In this document: positions 15,663 through 23,900 of the stretch, one piece after another
How positions within the stretch are numbered: the stretch's first letter is position 1
Layout: each line of letters opens with the position of its first letter
NCBI GenBank assembly: GCA_001752465.1
Contig: MDJB01000007.1
Span: 1-58,254 of the forward strand
Reading direction: 5' to 3'
DNA: 58,254 bases
DNA from: Haemophilus quentini
GTDB lineage: Bacteria > Pseudomonadota > Gammaproteobacteria > Enterobacterales > Pasteurellaceae
Translations under genes and position numbers: made by a program
Notes under the pieces: generated by a model
The model's input: the letters and a program-made list of their open reading frames with translations, nothing else
Database searches by the model: none
Told to the model about the DNA's origin: nothing

Positions 15663-16775
15663 TTATTCTCTCCGATATTGATAATAGGCTGCACATGCGC
15701 CTTCGGAAGAAACCATCAACGCACCATAAGCATTATTAGGATTACAATCTGTGCCAAATAATGGGCAATCAGATGGTTTACAACGCCCAGTCAAGACATC
15801 ACCACAACGAGAATTAGGATCATCTGCCACCTGTTGTGCTTGGCTTTGGAAATAAATTTCGGCATCAAATTCACGATAAGCATCCGTCAATTCCACGCCA
15901 GATTGTTCAATTTCCCCCAAGCCACGCCATTCACTGCTTGCTTTAAGCTGGAATACTTCTTGCATTGAACGTTGGGCTAAAGCATTTCCGTGATCGTCCA
16001 CAATGCGTTTATATTGATTTTCGATTTCACAACGGCCATCAGCAAATTGCTGCACTAACATCACAATCGCCTGCAAAATATCTAAAGGTTCAAAACCGGT
16101 AATCACGAAAGGTTTGTGATATTTATCGACAATCCCTTGATAAGGCGATGAACCAATCACCATACTCACATGCCCTGGCGCAAGAAAACCATCAATTTTG
16201 ACTTGATCTTGTGCCAGCAAGCTATGTAACGTTGGAATAATGGTGATGTTTTGGCAAACAATCCAGAAATTTTTTGTTCCTAGTTTTTTGGCTTGCTGAA
16301 GCGTCACTGCCGTGCTCGGCATCGTCGTTTCAAATCCTAAGGAAAAAAAGACGACTTTTTTATTCGGATTATTTTGTGCAATATTCAATGCATCCAAAGG
16401 TGAATACACAATGCGAACATCTGCGCCTTTCGCTTTTGCTTCTAACAGCGAACCTTTGCGACCTTTCACTCGCATTGCATCCCCAAAGGTACAGAAAATA
16501 ACATCTGGTTTTAGTGCAATTTCAATACAAACATCAATACGTCCCATCGGAAGCACACAAACAGGGCAACCTGGGCCATGAATAAATTCGATACTTTTTG
16601 GCAATAGCCGATCCAATCCAAATTTAAAAATCGTATGGGTATGCCCGCCACACACTTCCATTAAATACAATGGATTCTGCGCCGTAAAGTGCGGCATTTT
16701 TTCCATCAATTTTTCAAGTTGCGCCACTAAACTACGGGCAAGTTCAGGATCGCGAAATTCATCAACAAATTTCAT
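15663..16775 (-). CDS. hypD: Hydrogenase maturation protein HypD
   Basis: 370 residues. An iron-sulfur protein that, with HypC, carries the Fe(CN)2CO unit. It has the conserved cysteine motifs EVCGGHTHT and GPGCPVCVLP, GFETTMPSTA, a central helix with APGHVSMVIG, and four cysteines near the C-terminus (SRCGDVLTGRC, CPLFGTDC) that bind the 4Fe-4S cluster. It starts 3 bases after hypB, leaving no room for hypC, which normally lies between them. Intact. Confidence 0.95.
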   Translation of the reverse strand: MKFVDEFRDPELARSLVAQLEKLMEKMPHFTAQNPLYLMEVCGGHTHTIFKFGLDRLLPKSIEFIHGPGCPVCVLPMGRIDVCIEIALKPDVIFCTFGDAMRVKGRKGSLLEAKAKGADVRIVYSPLDALNIAQNNPNKKVVFFSLGFETTMPSTAVTLQQAKKLGTKNFWIVCQNITIIPTLHSLLAQDQVKIDGFLAPGHVSMVIGSSPYQGIVDKYHKPFVITGFEPLDILQAIVMLVQQFADGRCEIENQYKRIVDDHGNALAQRSMQEVFQLKASSEWRGLGEIEQSGVELTDAYREFDAEIYFQSQAQQVADDPNSRCGDVLTGRCKPSDCPLFGTDCNPNNAYGALMVSSEGACAAYYQYRRE

Positions 16776-16778
16776 CGA

Positions 16779-17588
16779 TTATCCTTGTTTACGTTGTTGT
16801 TCTAGCCAATTTAACCACTCACTGAGACCTTGTTCAGTGATAGCAGAAAGTTGAATCACTTCAATATTCGGATTCACACGTTTTGCATTGGCAATGCATT
16901 GTTCTACATCAAATTTCAAATAAGGTAATAAATCCACTTTATTTAAAATCATCAAACTTGATGCGGCAAACATATGTGGGTATTTAATCGGTTTATCTTC
17001 GCCTTCAGTCACCGATAAAATTACTACTTTCGCTTTTTCGCCAAGATCAAATTCAGATGGACAAACGAGATTTCCTACATTTTCGATAAACATAATACTG
17101 TCAGCTTGTGGTCTTAATTTCACCATTGCTTCGCTAATCATTTGTGCATCTAAGTGGCAGCCTTTGCCTGTATTTACTTGAATAGCCGGCACGCCAGTAG
17201 CGCGAATACGATCTGCATCATTTTCAGTTTGTTGATCACCTTCAATGACATAACAAGTGCAGTCATTCTTGAGGGCATTTAGCGTCGTCGTTAAAAGGGT
17301 GGTTTTGCCTGAACCCGGACTCGATACAAGATTTAAAGCTAAAATATGTTGTTTAGCAAAGAATGCTCGGTTGTGATCCGCTAGTTGATTATTTTTTCCG
17401 AGAACATCTTGCTCAATTTTTAACAAACGTTTTTGAGTATCGTCTGCATCGACTGGTTTATTGAAATGAAATGTTGAATGTGAAAAGTTTGGCGTACCTG
17501 ATTGATGACTTCCTTGATCATCATGAGTATGAGGCAATTCGCCAATGCGGACTTGCTCTGGATGTCCGCAGCCACAGGTTGTACACAT
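16779..17588 (-). CDS. hypB: Hydrogenase nickel incorporation GTPase HypB
   Basis: 269 residues, start at 17588 with GGAGG upstream. Delivers nickel to the hydrogenase large subunit using GTP. The N-terminus MCTTCGC is the high-affinity nickel site seen in E. coli, followed by a short His-rich linker (HTHDDQGSH). The G domain has P-loop SSPGSGKTT at 89-97, metal-site Cys144-His145 in GKGCH, Cys176 in VGNLVCPS and NKVD at 216-219. It lies 147 bases after nikO. HypA, its usual partner, is absent from the window. Confidence 0.95.
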   Translation of the reverse strand: MCTTCGCGHPEQVRIGELPHTHDDQGSHQSGTPNFSHSTFHFNKPVDADDTQKRLLKIEQDVLGKNNQLADHNRAFFAKQHILALNLVSSPGSGKTTLLTTTLNALKNDCTCYVIEGDQQTENDADRIRATGVPAIQVNTGKGCHLDAQMISEAMVKLRPQADSIMFIENVGNLVCPSEFDLGEKAKVVILSVTEGEDKPIKYPHMFAASSLMILNKVDLLPYLKFDVEQCIANAKRVNPNIEVIQLSAITEQGLSEWLNWLEQQRKQG

Positions 17589-17725
17589 AAATCCTCCGTT
17601 TTAATGTGCTTATTTGGGCTGAGTTTTCAAACTGACTTTCAACAGAAATGATGTTTAAAACCCTCAAACCCCTTAGCTTTGTCAACAAATTTGCAACAAG
17701 CATAGCACAATCAAAATTCGGCTTT

Positions 17726-17739
17726 TTGATGAAGATCAT
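17726..17739 (-). promoter_or_regulatory. FNR-like box upstream of hypB
   Basis: On the minus strand ATGAT-CTTC-ATCAA differs from the FNR consensus TTGAT-N4-ATCAA at one position. It overlaps the nikO stop and is about 140 bases before hypB. FNR control of hyp genes is known in E. coli; here it is inferred, and no clear -10/-35 pair was seen next to it. Confidence 0.4.
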
Positions 17740-18353
17740 AAACTGATAATTTCTGTGGCTAATTCGTTAATAAATCCATGATGATGGGATGAAATCAAAA
17801 TGGGTAAGGAAAGTTCACGCAAAAGTACGGTCAATTTTTCAGTATTTTTTCGATCTAATCCATTGGTGGGTTCATCTAATAATAAAATTTTTGGCTGCAT
17901 CGCTAAAACACCTGCAAGTGCGGTGAAATTTTTCTCACCACCAGATAAGGTATGCACCATACGATCTTTTAAACGTGTGATACCAAGACGTTCTAATTGC
18001 TGCTCTGCTATATGATACGCCTGCTCTCTGGACACATTTTGGTTTAATGGTCCAAAGGCAATATCATCCAATACTGTTGGGCCAAAAAGTTGATCATCGG
18101 CATTTTGAAAACAAATACCAATCTTGCCGCGAAAGGGAGCAAAATCTTTTTCTTCACGACAAACTTGGCCAAATAGTTTAATTTCCCCTTGGGTTACAGG
18201 AACAAATCCCAACAAAGCAAGCAGTAAAGTGGTTTTTCCTGAACCAATTTCCCCTTGTATAAAAAGGCGTTTTTGACCTTCCAAGGTAAAACTCAAATCT
18301 TGAATAATCGCTCTACCATTACGTTCTATATAAAGATTATTTACAGCTAACAT
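17736..18353 (-). CDS. nikO: Nickel ABC importer, ATPase NikO
   Basis: 205 residues from the ATG at 18353 (MLAVNNLYIERNG), chosen because GAGAG lies upstream; an ATG at 18389 lies inside nikQ. ATPase of an energy-coupling-factor type nickel importer. Walker A GEIGSGKTT, the Q-loop region GICFQNADDQLFGPTV, signature LSGGEKN, Walker B ILLLDEPTNGLD and SSHHH switch are present. It lies one base after nikQ and energises transport through NikMQ. Confidence 0.92.
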   Translation of the reverse strand: MLAVNNLYIERNGRAIIQDLSFTLEGQKRLFIQGEIGSGKTTLLLALLGFVPVTQGEIKLFGQVCREEKDFAPFRGKIGICFQNADDQLFGPTVLDDIAFGPLNQNVSREQAYHIAEQQLERLGITRLKDRMVHTLSGGEKNFTALAGVLAMQPKILLLDEPTNGLDRKNTEKLTVLLRELSLPILISSHHHGFINELATEIISL

Positions 18354-18354
18354 A

Positions 18355-18987
18355 TTATTTTTCTCTCTTTTTGCCGAACTGAAAACCACGACATTTTAAA
18401 GCCATTTGCGCCGTTTCAGCTTTTAGCAGGGCATGAATCAATAATAAAGCGACACTTTGAGCAGTCACATAAAGGGTTCTACGATTAAGCCCAGGACGAA
18501 ATCCACGAGCGCGCATAGCAATATCCATTTTTTGACGCAATTCGCCAAGCAGTGCAATGTAACGTACGGTCAGCACAAAAAGTTGAATTAATTTTTCTGG
18601 AAAAGGCAATTTACCCATGGCTTGAACAAGCACCGCATCATTAATATTCCACAAAAAAAGCCAAAGAGAAATCAACAATAAATGAGTCCTTAAACTCAAT
18701 TTTTCTGCTAATTCTATCCCTTGGAAATTGAGTTCAATGCCATTTCCGCCAATTTTCCAGCTTAATGTCGCCCACATTAAAGCAATAAAAATGACTAACG
18801 CAAACCAACGTTTAAGGTAAGGCAAAAAAGATTTTTGACTGAACTGCAGTGAAATAAAAAAGAGAGAAACTGCAAGCAAATTAAGGGGGATAAGCCAAGT
18901 GAGATCACTCAATCCACTAATGATTAGCCCCCAGATAAACAGATAAATCAACCTAAAGTGCGGTTGAAATAAACGGTGAATTTTCAT
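18355..18987 (-). CDS. nikQ: Nickel importer membrane component NikQ (CbiQ family)
   Basis: 210 residues with about five membrane segments. ECF transporter T-component that links the ATPase to the substrate-binding NikM. The C-terminal cytoplasmic loop has the arginine-containing helix AMRARGFRPG typical of CbiQ, which docks on the ATPase. It abuts nikM (18987) and nikO. Confidence 0.9.
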   Translation of the reverse strand: MKIHRLFQPHFRLIYLFIWGLIISGLSDLTWLIPLNLLAVSLFFISLQFSQKSFLPYLKRWFALVIFIALMWATLSWKIGGNGIELNFQGIELAEKLSLRTHLLLISLWLFLWNINDAVLVQAMGKLPFPEKLIQLFVLTVRYIALLGELRQKMDIAMRARGFRPGLNRRTLYVTAQSVALLLIHALLKAETAQMALKCRGFQFGKKREK

Positions 18988-19607
18988 TAAGAAACATTCT
19001 CGGTACGATTCATGACTTCAGGATACATTTTACCAAGCAAGGTAATCACCCCTACGCTGATAATACTATCCAAAATAAATACCGGAATATGAGAGACTAG
19101 CAAGAGCCAAACAAGATTCAGATAACTTTTTCCACCATCTAACATCAGCACAAAAGAAGCAAGCGCGCCTGCCCCGCCAACGCCAATTACGCCAGATCCA
19201 ATACCGACTAATAAGCGATCTTTTAATGCCATTTGTGGCTGTAAACGAGAACGGAAAAGATAATGAGCGATCACCGCTGGCGTTGCCATCACGCAGAGGT
19301 TGACGCCTAACACTGCAAATCCGCCAAAAGAAAAGAAAATGACTTGCAATAAAAGTGCGATGAGGAATGCAGGAAAAACTGCCCACCCTAGGAATAAACC
19401 AGCCATTCCATTTAAAATTAAATGCACACTACCAATTCCTACGGGCACATGAATGGTTCCAGCCACAAAAAATGCAGCAGCAAAAAGTGCGGTGAGCGGT
19501 AAAGGTTCCGATTCTAAACGACGTAACCCCACAGCAATGCCCGCAACAGCAAGCACTGCGCCAGCTAATAAAATAGGCGTATGTAACACGCCTTCAGATA
19601 AATGCAT
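18987..19607 (-). CDS. nikM: Nickel importer substrate-binding membrane protein NikM (CbiM family)
   Basis: 206 residues, about seven membrane segments. The N-terminus MHLSEG has the conserved second-position histidine that, together with the N-terminal amine, binds Ni or Co in CbiM/NikM. PVGIGSVHLILNGMAG follows further on and carries the second conserved His. The start overlaps the nikL stop by one base (TAATG). Confidence 0.93.
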   Translation of the reverse strand: MHLSEGVLHTPILLAGAVLAVAGIAVGLRRLESEPLPLTALFAAAFFVAGTIHVPVGIGSVHLILNGMAGLFLGWAVFPAFLIALLLQVIFFSFGGFAVLGVNLCVMATPAVIAHYLFRSRLQPQMALKDRLLVGIGSGVIGVGGAGALASFVLMLDGGKSYLNLVWLLLVSHIPVFILDSIISVGVITLLGKMYPEVMNRTENVS

Positions 19608-20092
19608 TAAATACGTCCTTGTTTAATTTTACGCGCATTACGTAAAGCAATAAGTCCAGCAATACCAACGATATAACCGATTCCGCCTAAAATATCATGC
19701 AAATAAATTTTATCTTTTAAATGCGCAATATCTTCACGAAGAAGCATTAAATCTGCACCGCTTTGATTTTCGGCAGATGTATGAGCAGCAACTACTGACG
19801 CACGGTGTCCTTCATCGCCTTCCACTACAACTTTTAAGGTTGTATGCGGCACATCAGCAATCGAAAGCTTAAATGCGCCTTGGCGGTCTGTTTTTCCAGT
19901 TAAAACGGGATCAGCAACACCAGAGCGGAAAACTTCTAAATAAGTTTCAGCCGCTGGGGTCATATCAGAATAATAAGATTTGCCAGAGAGTGTTTGCCCA
20001 TCATATTGGGCAAACACGTAAAGCGCGTGGGCATAAGCATTCGGGAGATAGCAAGCCGCAAAAAGTGCGGTTAAAAAAACAATTTTCTTCAT
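19607..20092 (-). CDS. nikL: Nickel importer accessory membrane protein NikL
   Basis: 161 residues. Signal peptide 1-21 (ending NAYA), a periplasmic beta domain (about 22-115), then a C-terminal membrane segment (YIVGIAGLIALRNARKIKQG). It occupies the place of the NikN/NikL subunits that assist NikM. The domain resembles a DUF4198/carboxypeptidase-like sandwich (TGKTDRQGAFKLSI). Confidence 0.85.
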   Translation of the reverse strand: MKKIVFLTALFAACYLPNAYAHALYVFAQYDGQTLSGKSYYSDMTPAAETYLEVFRSGVADPVLTGKTDRQGAFKLSIADVPHTTLKVVVEGDEGHRASVVAAHTSAENQSGADLMLLREDIAHLKDKIYLHDILGGIGYIVGIAGLIALRNARKIKQGRI

Positions 20093-20104
20093 CCCAAATC
20101 CATA

Positions 20105-20788
20105 TTATTGCGCATCAAAAGTTAACATATATTCTACAGAGCGACGATCGTAATCCGCATTATTTGTTACATTTTCCTCAAACTCCGCCCATACTTTATT
20201 GAAGCCTTTAGCTGGCGTAAATTGAGCGATACCTTTTTCATTGGTTAAATTGAACGGTGCATCTTCACTTACACCCACTTTAATGCCTTGAACGGGTTTA
20301 CCGTTGTGTAACACAAGGATAGAAAGTGGTTTGTTCGCTTGTGCTTTTTCTTGAGGAATCAATTCGTAAGCTTGTTGATGAGATTTGAAAGATTCAGCAT
20401 CCCATTTCAAAATCGCTTTACCAAATTTAACAGGATTGGTACTAAACTCTGCTGTTGGTTCTTCACGTTTTGTTTTTTCAACGTATTTACCGCTTGGTAA
20501 TTTTGACCATACACCATTATCGAAATGAACGAATACTAAATCTGATTTAGGCATAAGATAGGCTTCGCCATTTCTGAATTGATAGTCAATTGCAGTTAAT
20601 TTTCCTTGCGCATTTAAGGCTTGGATAGATTTAAGTTTAGATTCTGGATAGGTTTCAGTTTGTTCATGTCCAAATTTCACCACGTATTCACCTTGGGCTG
20701 AAGCAGGTTCAAGCCAAACATTGTGAGCGTTAGCAACAGACATACCTAAAAGTGCGGTTAATCCCACTGCGATTTTTTTTAATTCCAT
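20105..20788 (-). CDS. nikK: Periplasmic nickel-uptake protein NikK (DUF4198)
   Basis: 227 residues from the ATG at 20788, selected because AGGAG precedes it; the longer frame from 20932 would run into nimR. A signal peptide (to about residue 20, ending VANA) is followed by HNVWLEPASAQGEYVVKFGHE, the DUF4198 signature with conserved histidine just after cleavage. It is thought to present nickel to NikLM in the periplasm. First gene of the operon, transcribed from the NimR promoter. Confidence 0.88.
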   Translation of the reverse strand: MELKKIAVGLTALLGMSVANAHNVWLEPASAQGEYVVKFGHEQTETYPESKLKSIQALNAQGKLTAIDYQFRNGEAYLMPKSDLVFVHFDNGVWSKLPSGKYVEKTKREEPTAEFSTNPVKFGKAILKWDAESFKSHQQAYELIPQEKAQANKPLSILVLHNGKPVQGIKVGVSEDAPFNLTNEKGIAQFTPAKGFNKVWAEFEENVTNNADYDRRSVEYMLTFDAQ

Positions 20789-20832
20789 TTTGGATGCTCC
20801 TTGTTTGTTTTTGTTTAAGAAAATCTGAACGC

Positions 20833-20863
20833 ATGATAAAATATGAAGTAACTTTAGAGTCAA
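20833..20863 (-). promoter_or_regulatory. NimR-dependent nikK promoter with 19-base spacer
   Basis: On the minus strand TTGACT (plus 20858-20863) and TATCAT (plus 20833-20838) are 19 bases apart. The overlong spacer contains the dyad AAGT-T-ACTT (plus 20846-20854). MerR-family regulators activate promoters with 19-20 base spacers by bending them. Confidence 0.7.
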
Positions 20864-20882
20864 GTCATTTTTAAGGAAATTG

Positions 20883-21290
20883 ATGAAAATTGGAGCACTT
20901 GCTAAAGCCTTAGGCTGTACCGTAGAAACCATTCGTTATTATGAACAACAAGGTTTAATCCCGCCCCCAAAACGCACTTCAGGCAATTTTCGGCAATATA
21001 ATGGAGAACATTTGCAACGTTTATCATTTATTTGTAACTGCCGAAATTTAGATATTTCATTAAGTGAAATAAAAAGCCTACTGAATTTAGAAAATGCCTC
21101 AAAACAACAAGCCGAAGAAATAAATCGTGTGTTAGACAAACATATTAAAGAGGTGGCAACAAGGATTCACGAACTCGCCCATTTGCGGATGAAATTAATT
21201 GAATTACGTGAAAAAACAGTCTCAAATGATGAAGATCCAATGAAATTGCTATTGCAACATAGTGGCGTGAAATTTGTGCGATTAAAATAA
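20883..21290 (+). CDS. nimR: Nickel-responsive MerR-family regulator NimR
   Basis: 135 residues from the ATG at 20883 (AAGGAAA upstream); a TTG at 20880 is in frame. The N-terminal winged helix MKIGALAKALGCTVETIRYY, then EQQGLIPPP and NFRQY, is typical of MerR regulators of the CadR/PbrR branch. A long dimerisation helix follows. Cysteines are at LGC and in FICNCR. It matches the H. influenzae nickel regulator I remember as HI1623. It is divergent from nikK, whose start is 94 bases away, and activates nikKLMQO when nickel is bound. Confidence 0.9.
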   Translation: MKIGALAKALGCTVETIRYYEQQGLIPPPKRTSGNFRQYNGEHLQRLSFICNCRNLDISLSEIKSLLNLENASKQQAEEINRVLDKHIKEVATRIHELAHLRMKLIELREKTVSNDEDPMKLLLQHSGVKFVRLK

Positions 21291-21303
21291 CCGCACTTTT
21301 AGA

Positions 21304-21846
21304 TTATGGCTGACTAGATAAACGCTGTTTTGCTTCCTTATTGCCTAATTCAGCGGCTTTCTTCAACCATTCCAATGATTTTTCAGGTTGGTTTTGCGAG
21401 CGATAAATATTACTTAGCATCATCATTCCATCCGTATCCTTAGCCCGAGCTGTACGTTCAAAAAGCTTAATGGCTTGCTCTGTATTTTGTTTGACGTAAT
21501 CGCCACGTAGATACATAACGCCAAGGTTATTTAGCCCTTTCACACTGCCCTTCTCTGCTGCTTCGCTAAACCACCAATAAGCCTTTTCGTAGTCTCTCAC
21601 CGTGCCACGCCCAAGATTATATAACATTCCTAGATTGCTTTGAGCCGTTATATTTCCTTCTAACGCCATCGGATACATGATATCGAAAACAGAGATCCAT
21701 TGTTGTTTATTGGCAAAGTCTTGTGCCAAATTCATTCTTGCTTGATCATCCATTTTCGAACTCGCTGTAATATCAACGGTTTTCATCGCCCAAATAGGCA
21801 AGCTACAAGAAAGTAATACTGTATGAAAAAATAACTTCAGTTTCAT
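21304..21846 (-). CDS. Sel1-repeat (TPR-like) exported protein
   Basis: 180 residues. Signal peptide 1-20 (ending PIWA). Sel1-like repeats at about 60-170: [20 protein letters not shown], then [20 protein letters not shown] and a shorter third one ([20 protein letters not shown]). Such repeats bind other proteins, often in the periplasm; the partner is unknown. Its stop lies 13 bases from the nimR stop, convergent. A one-base spacer separates it from the upstream membrane gene, so the two are probably one operon. Confidence 0.8.
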   Translation of the reverse strand: MKLKLFFHTVLLSCSLPIWAMKTVDITASSKMDDQARMNLAQDFANKQQWISVFDIMYPMALEGNITAQSNLGMLYNLGRGTVRDYEKAYWWFSEAAEKGSVKGLNNLGVMYLRGDYVKQNTEQAIKLFERTARAKDTDGMMMLSNIYRSQNQPEKSLEWLKKAAELGNKEAKQRLSSQP

Positions 21847-22563
21847 TTATAAAGTTGCTATTAAAAGTAAAATAAAAAACACAGCAGTAATGGCAAATTC
21901 GGTTAGTCCAACTTGCATAACAGAGAGCTTTTTAGTGGGCAGATAAACCGCTCGCACTAATCCAGGGACAAAAGCTAATGCTAAAATAAATTGTTGCGAA
22001 ACCACAAAAATCAGCACACATAATAAGTGAAAAATCACTGACGCCCCAAAATAACGTGGATTTTTTCGCTCACGCATCATTGATTTCACATAAAGCGTTG
22101 TTCCAATAAAAAATAATGTTGGATAAATCGCCACCCAAAGTATTTTTTCATCAAAAGTACGGTCAGAAAAATAATACGATCCCATTCCAGCTAGAGCAAA
22201 AATTAAGATCCCCGCCAAGTCATTCCATAAGTTACGCTCATCTTTTTTCTTAGTGAAATAAATGTTTACCGCAACAAACGGCAGCATAACAAACATAAAA
22301 TACAGCACTTGCCAATTATAAATTAACGCGGGAATCGCAAAAATAACAGCGGCAGCAAAATAAATCACAGACCATTTTTTGTATAACTCAAGATTTTTAC
22401 CTTTAAACAAATTCAAAAAAGGATAAGTCATCAAATAAAGCGAAAACCATCCTAATAATAAGAATAAGTGCGCCCATACAGGATTAGCAAGTAACATGCC
22501 GTAAATAAAAGGCACCAATGCCATAACAATAGCGCCATGCTGATTAGAGATAAGCAGTTTCAT
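21847..22563 (-). CDS. YwiC-like integral membrane protein
   Basis: 238 residues, about seven or eight membrane segments. The N-terminal NQHGAIVMALVPFIYG matches the start of the YwiC-like family (a QHGAW-like motif). Charged loops KKKDERN and MRERKNP lie between segments. The family function is not established. Directly adjacent to the Sel1 gene. Confidence 0.75.
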   Translation of the reverse strand: MKLLISNQHGAIVMALVPFIYGMLLANPVWAHLFLLLGWFSLYLMTYPFLNLFKGKNLELYKKWSVIYFAAAVIFAIPALIYNWQVLYFMFVMLPFVAVNIYFTKKKDERNLWNDLAGILIFALAGMGSYYFSDRTFDEKILWVAIYPTLFFIGTTLYVKSMMRERKNPRYFGASVIFHLLCVLIFVVSQQFILALAFVPGLVRAVYLPTKKLSVMQVGLTEFAITAVFFILLLIATL

Positions 22564-22674
22564 AATGACTAAATAATTGAGAATAATTATCGGATATTCT
22601 AGCCTAGTAAAGAGGATTTTACAAAGTAGTAAACGCTATTTAGAATAGAAGAAAACACCCCAAAGGAGAATCCT

Positions 22675-23026
22675 ATGACAATTCAACGCATTTTACCCAG
22701 CTCACGTTTAAGTGGAAGTTTCAATTCATAACAACCTCGCCTATTTTGCAGGGCAAGTTCCAGAGCTAACCATCGAGCAAAATGCCTACGAACAAACCAA
22801 AGAAGTATTAGGTTTAATTGATAAATTGTTAGCAGAAATTGGCTCCAATAAAAGCAACATTTTAACCGCGCAAGTTTTCTTGGCTGACATGCAAGATTAT
22901 GCACAATTAAATCAAGCTTGGGATGAATGGGTCGATCATGTTAGCCCACCAAGTCGAGCCACAGTCGAAGCTAAATTAGCGGATCCTCGTTGGAAAGTTG
23001 AAATTGTTATTATTGCAACGTGTTAG
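22675..23026 (+). pseudogene. RidA-family gene with a frameshift after codon 13
   Basis: ATG at 22675 (AAGGAGA upstream) reads MTIQRILPSSRLS and then runs into TAA. Deleting one G from GTGGAAG near 22712 restores EVSIHNNLAYFAGQVPE and the rest of a normal RidA protein (about 117 residues) up to 23026. The C-terminal signature SPPSRATVEAKLADPRW is intact. RidA hydrolyses reactive 2-aminoacrylate and related imines. A GTG at 22712 could restart translation without the first strand. An assembly error is also possible. Confidence 0.75.
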
Positions 23027-23055
23027 TTTTTAAGCCGAATAAACAGGAGAATATT

Positions 23056-23460
23056 ATGGAAAATTGGACAAATGAAATTTGGGTAGCGATTGGTATCGCT
23101 TTTATTGTTGGATTATTTATTGGTTACATTATTGTGCGTTTAACCAAAGGCTCTGTAAAACATCAAGCTAAAACAGAGGCTGAATTAAAAACAGTTAAAA
23201 CCCAACTTGATACACAAAAAGCGCAAATCGAAAAACATTTTGCAGAAAGTGCTGAATTATTCAAAACCTTAATTAACGATTATCAAAAACTTTATCGCCA
23301 CTACGCAACCTCCTCCAATAATTTACTTGGCGAAAAAGATCACAAAGGTTTATTCACCCAACAGCTAATTACTGCAACAGATAAATCTCAAAATGAACAG
23401 CCAAGAGATTATTCTGAGGGCGCATCAGGCTTATTTAAAGAAAATAAAGAAGAAAATTAA
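23056..23460 (+). CDS. zapG: Cell division protein ZapG (YhcB, DUF1043)
   Basis: 134 residues from the ATG at 23056 (CAGGAG upstream). One N-terminal membrane segment (WVAIGIAFIVGLFIGYIIVR), then a long coiled coil (about 35-95) and a polar tail. The order and length match YhcB, which takes part in septum and envelope synthesis. A terminator containing an uptake-like sequence follows. Confidence 0.9.
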   Translation: MENWTNEIWVAIGIAFIVGLFIGYIIVRLTKGSVKHQAKTEAELKTVKTQLDTQKAQIEKHFAESAELFKTLINDYQKLYRHYATSSNNLLGEKDHKGLFTQQLITATDKSQNEQPRDYSEGASGLFKENKEEN

Positions 23461-23466
23461 AAAGTG

Positions 23467-23498
23467 CGGCTAAAAATAGAAATGTTTTTAGCCGTTTT
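23467..23498 (+). terminator. zapG terminator
   Basis: CGGCTAAAAA (23467-23476) pairs with TTTTTAGCCG (23485-23494), followed by TTTT. Confidence 0.75.
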
Positions 23499-23550
23499 GA
23501 TATAGTAACAATTTATTGTTCTCTTATATCACTCATAAAACCTAGATAAA

Positions 23551-23580
23551 ACAAAACTCCGCGATTAGTTTCGCGGGGTT
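23551..23580 (-). terminator. tRNA-Val terminator
   Basis: AACTCCGCGA and TCGCGGGGTT form a stem 15 bases after the tRNA 3' end on the minus strand, followed by TTGTTTT. Confidence 0.7.
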
Positions 23581-23594
23581 ATGAAAGGGTTAGA

Positions 23595-23671
23595 TGGTGC
23601 GACTAGCTGGACTCGAACCAGTGACCCCCACCATGTCAAGGTGGTACTCTAACCAACTGAGCTATAGTCGC
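23595..23671 (-). tRNA. tRNA-Val (GAC)
   Basis: Acceptor stem GCGACTA/TAGTCGC, D loop AGTTGGTTA, anticodon stem CCACC/GGTGG around TTGACAT with anticodon GAC, T loop TTCGAGT, and an encoded ACCA end (77 bases with CCA). The sequence closely resembles E. coli tRNA-Val(GAC). Confidence 0.97.
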
Positions 23672-23788
23672 ACTGTATAAAGTGCTTGGCATTATAGATA
23701 TTTTTAATCTGAAAACAAGTATTTTTCTTAAAACCCGATATAACTGGCAAAAAAGTAAACAGTATTGTCTTAAATAACAGGGCTGTTT

Positions 23789-23817
23789 TTGATTTCCCCA
23801 ATTTTTAAGCGTATAAT
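23789..23817 (+). promoter_or_regulatory. pyk promoter
   Basis: TTGATT at 23789-23794 and a perfect TATAAT at 23812-23817, 17 bases apart. It precedes pyk by about 80 bases. Confidence 0.75.
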
Positions 23818-23900
23818 ACGCACCGATTTTTCATCTGGCTAATATATAGCCAAGTAAAAATAGTATCTTTAAAATTTTGTAATAATTGACGGAGTAAATA

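Noticed and set aside
17521-17739. 72-codon frame before hypB
   Set aside because: It overlaps hypB and lacks protein-like composition; the region is the leader of hypB.
20789-20932. Longer nikK start at 20932
   Set aside because: It would run through the divergent promoter and into nimR; the ATG at 20788 has an AGGAG site and a proper signal peptide.
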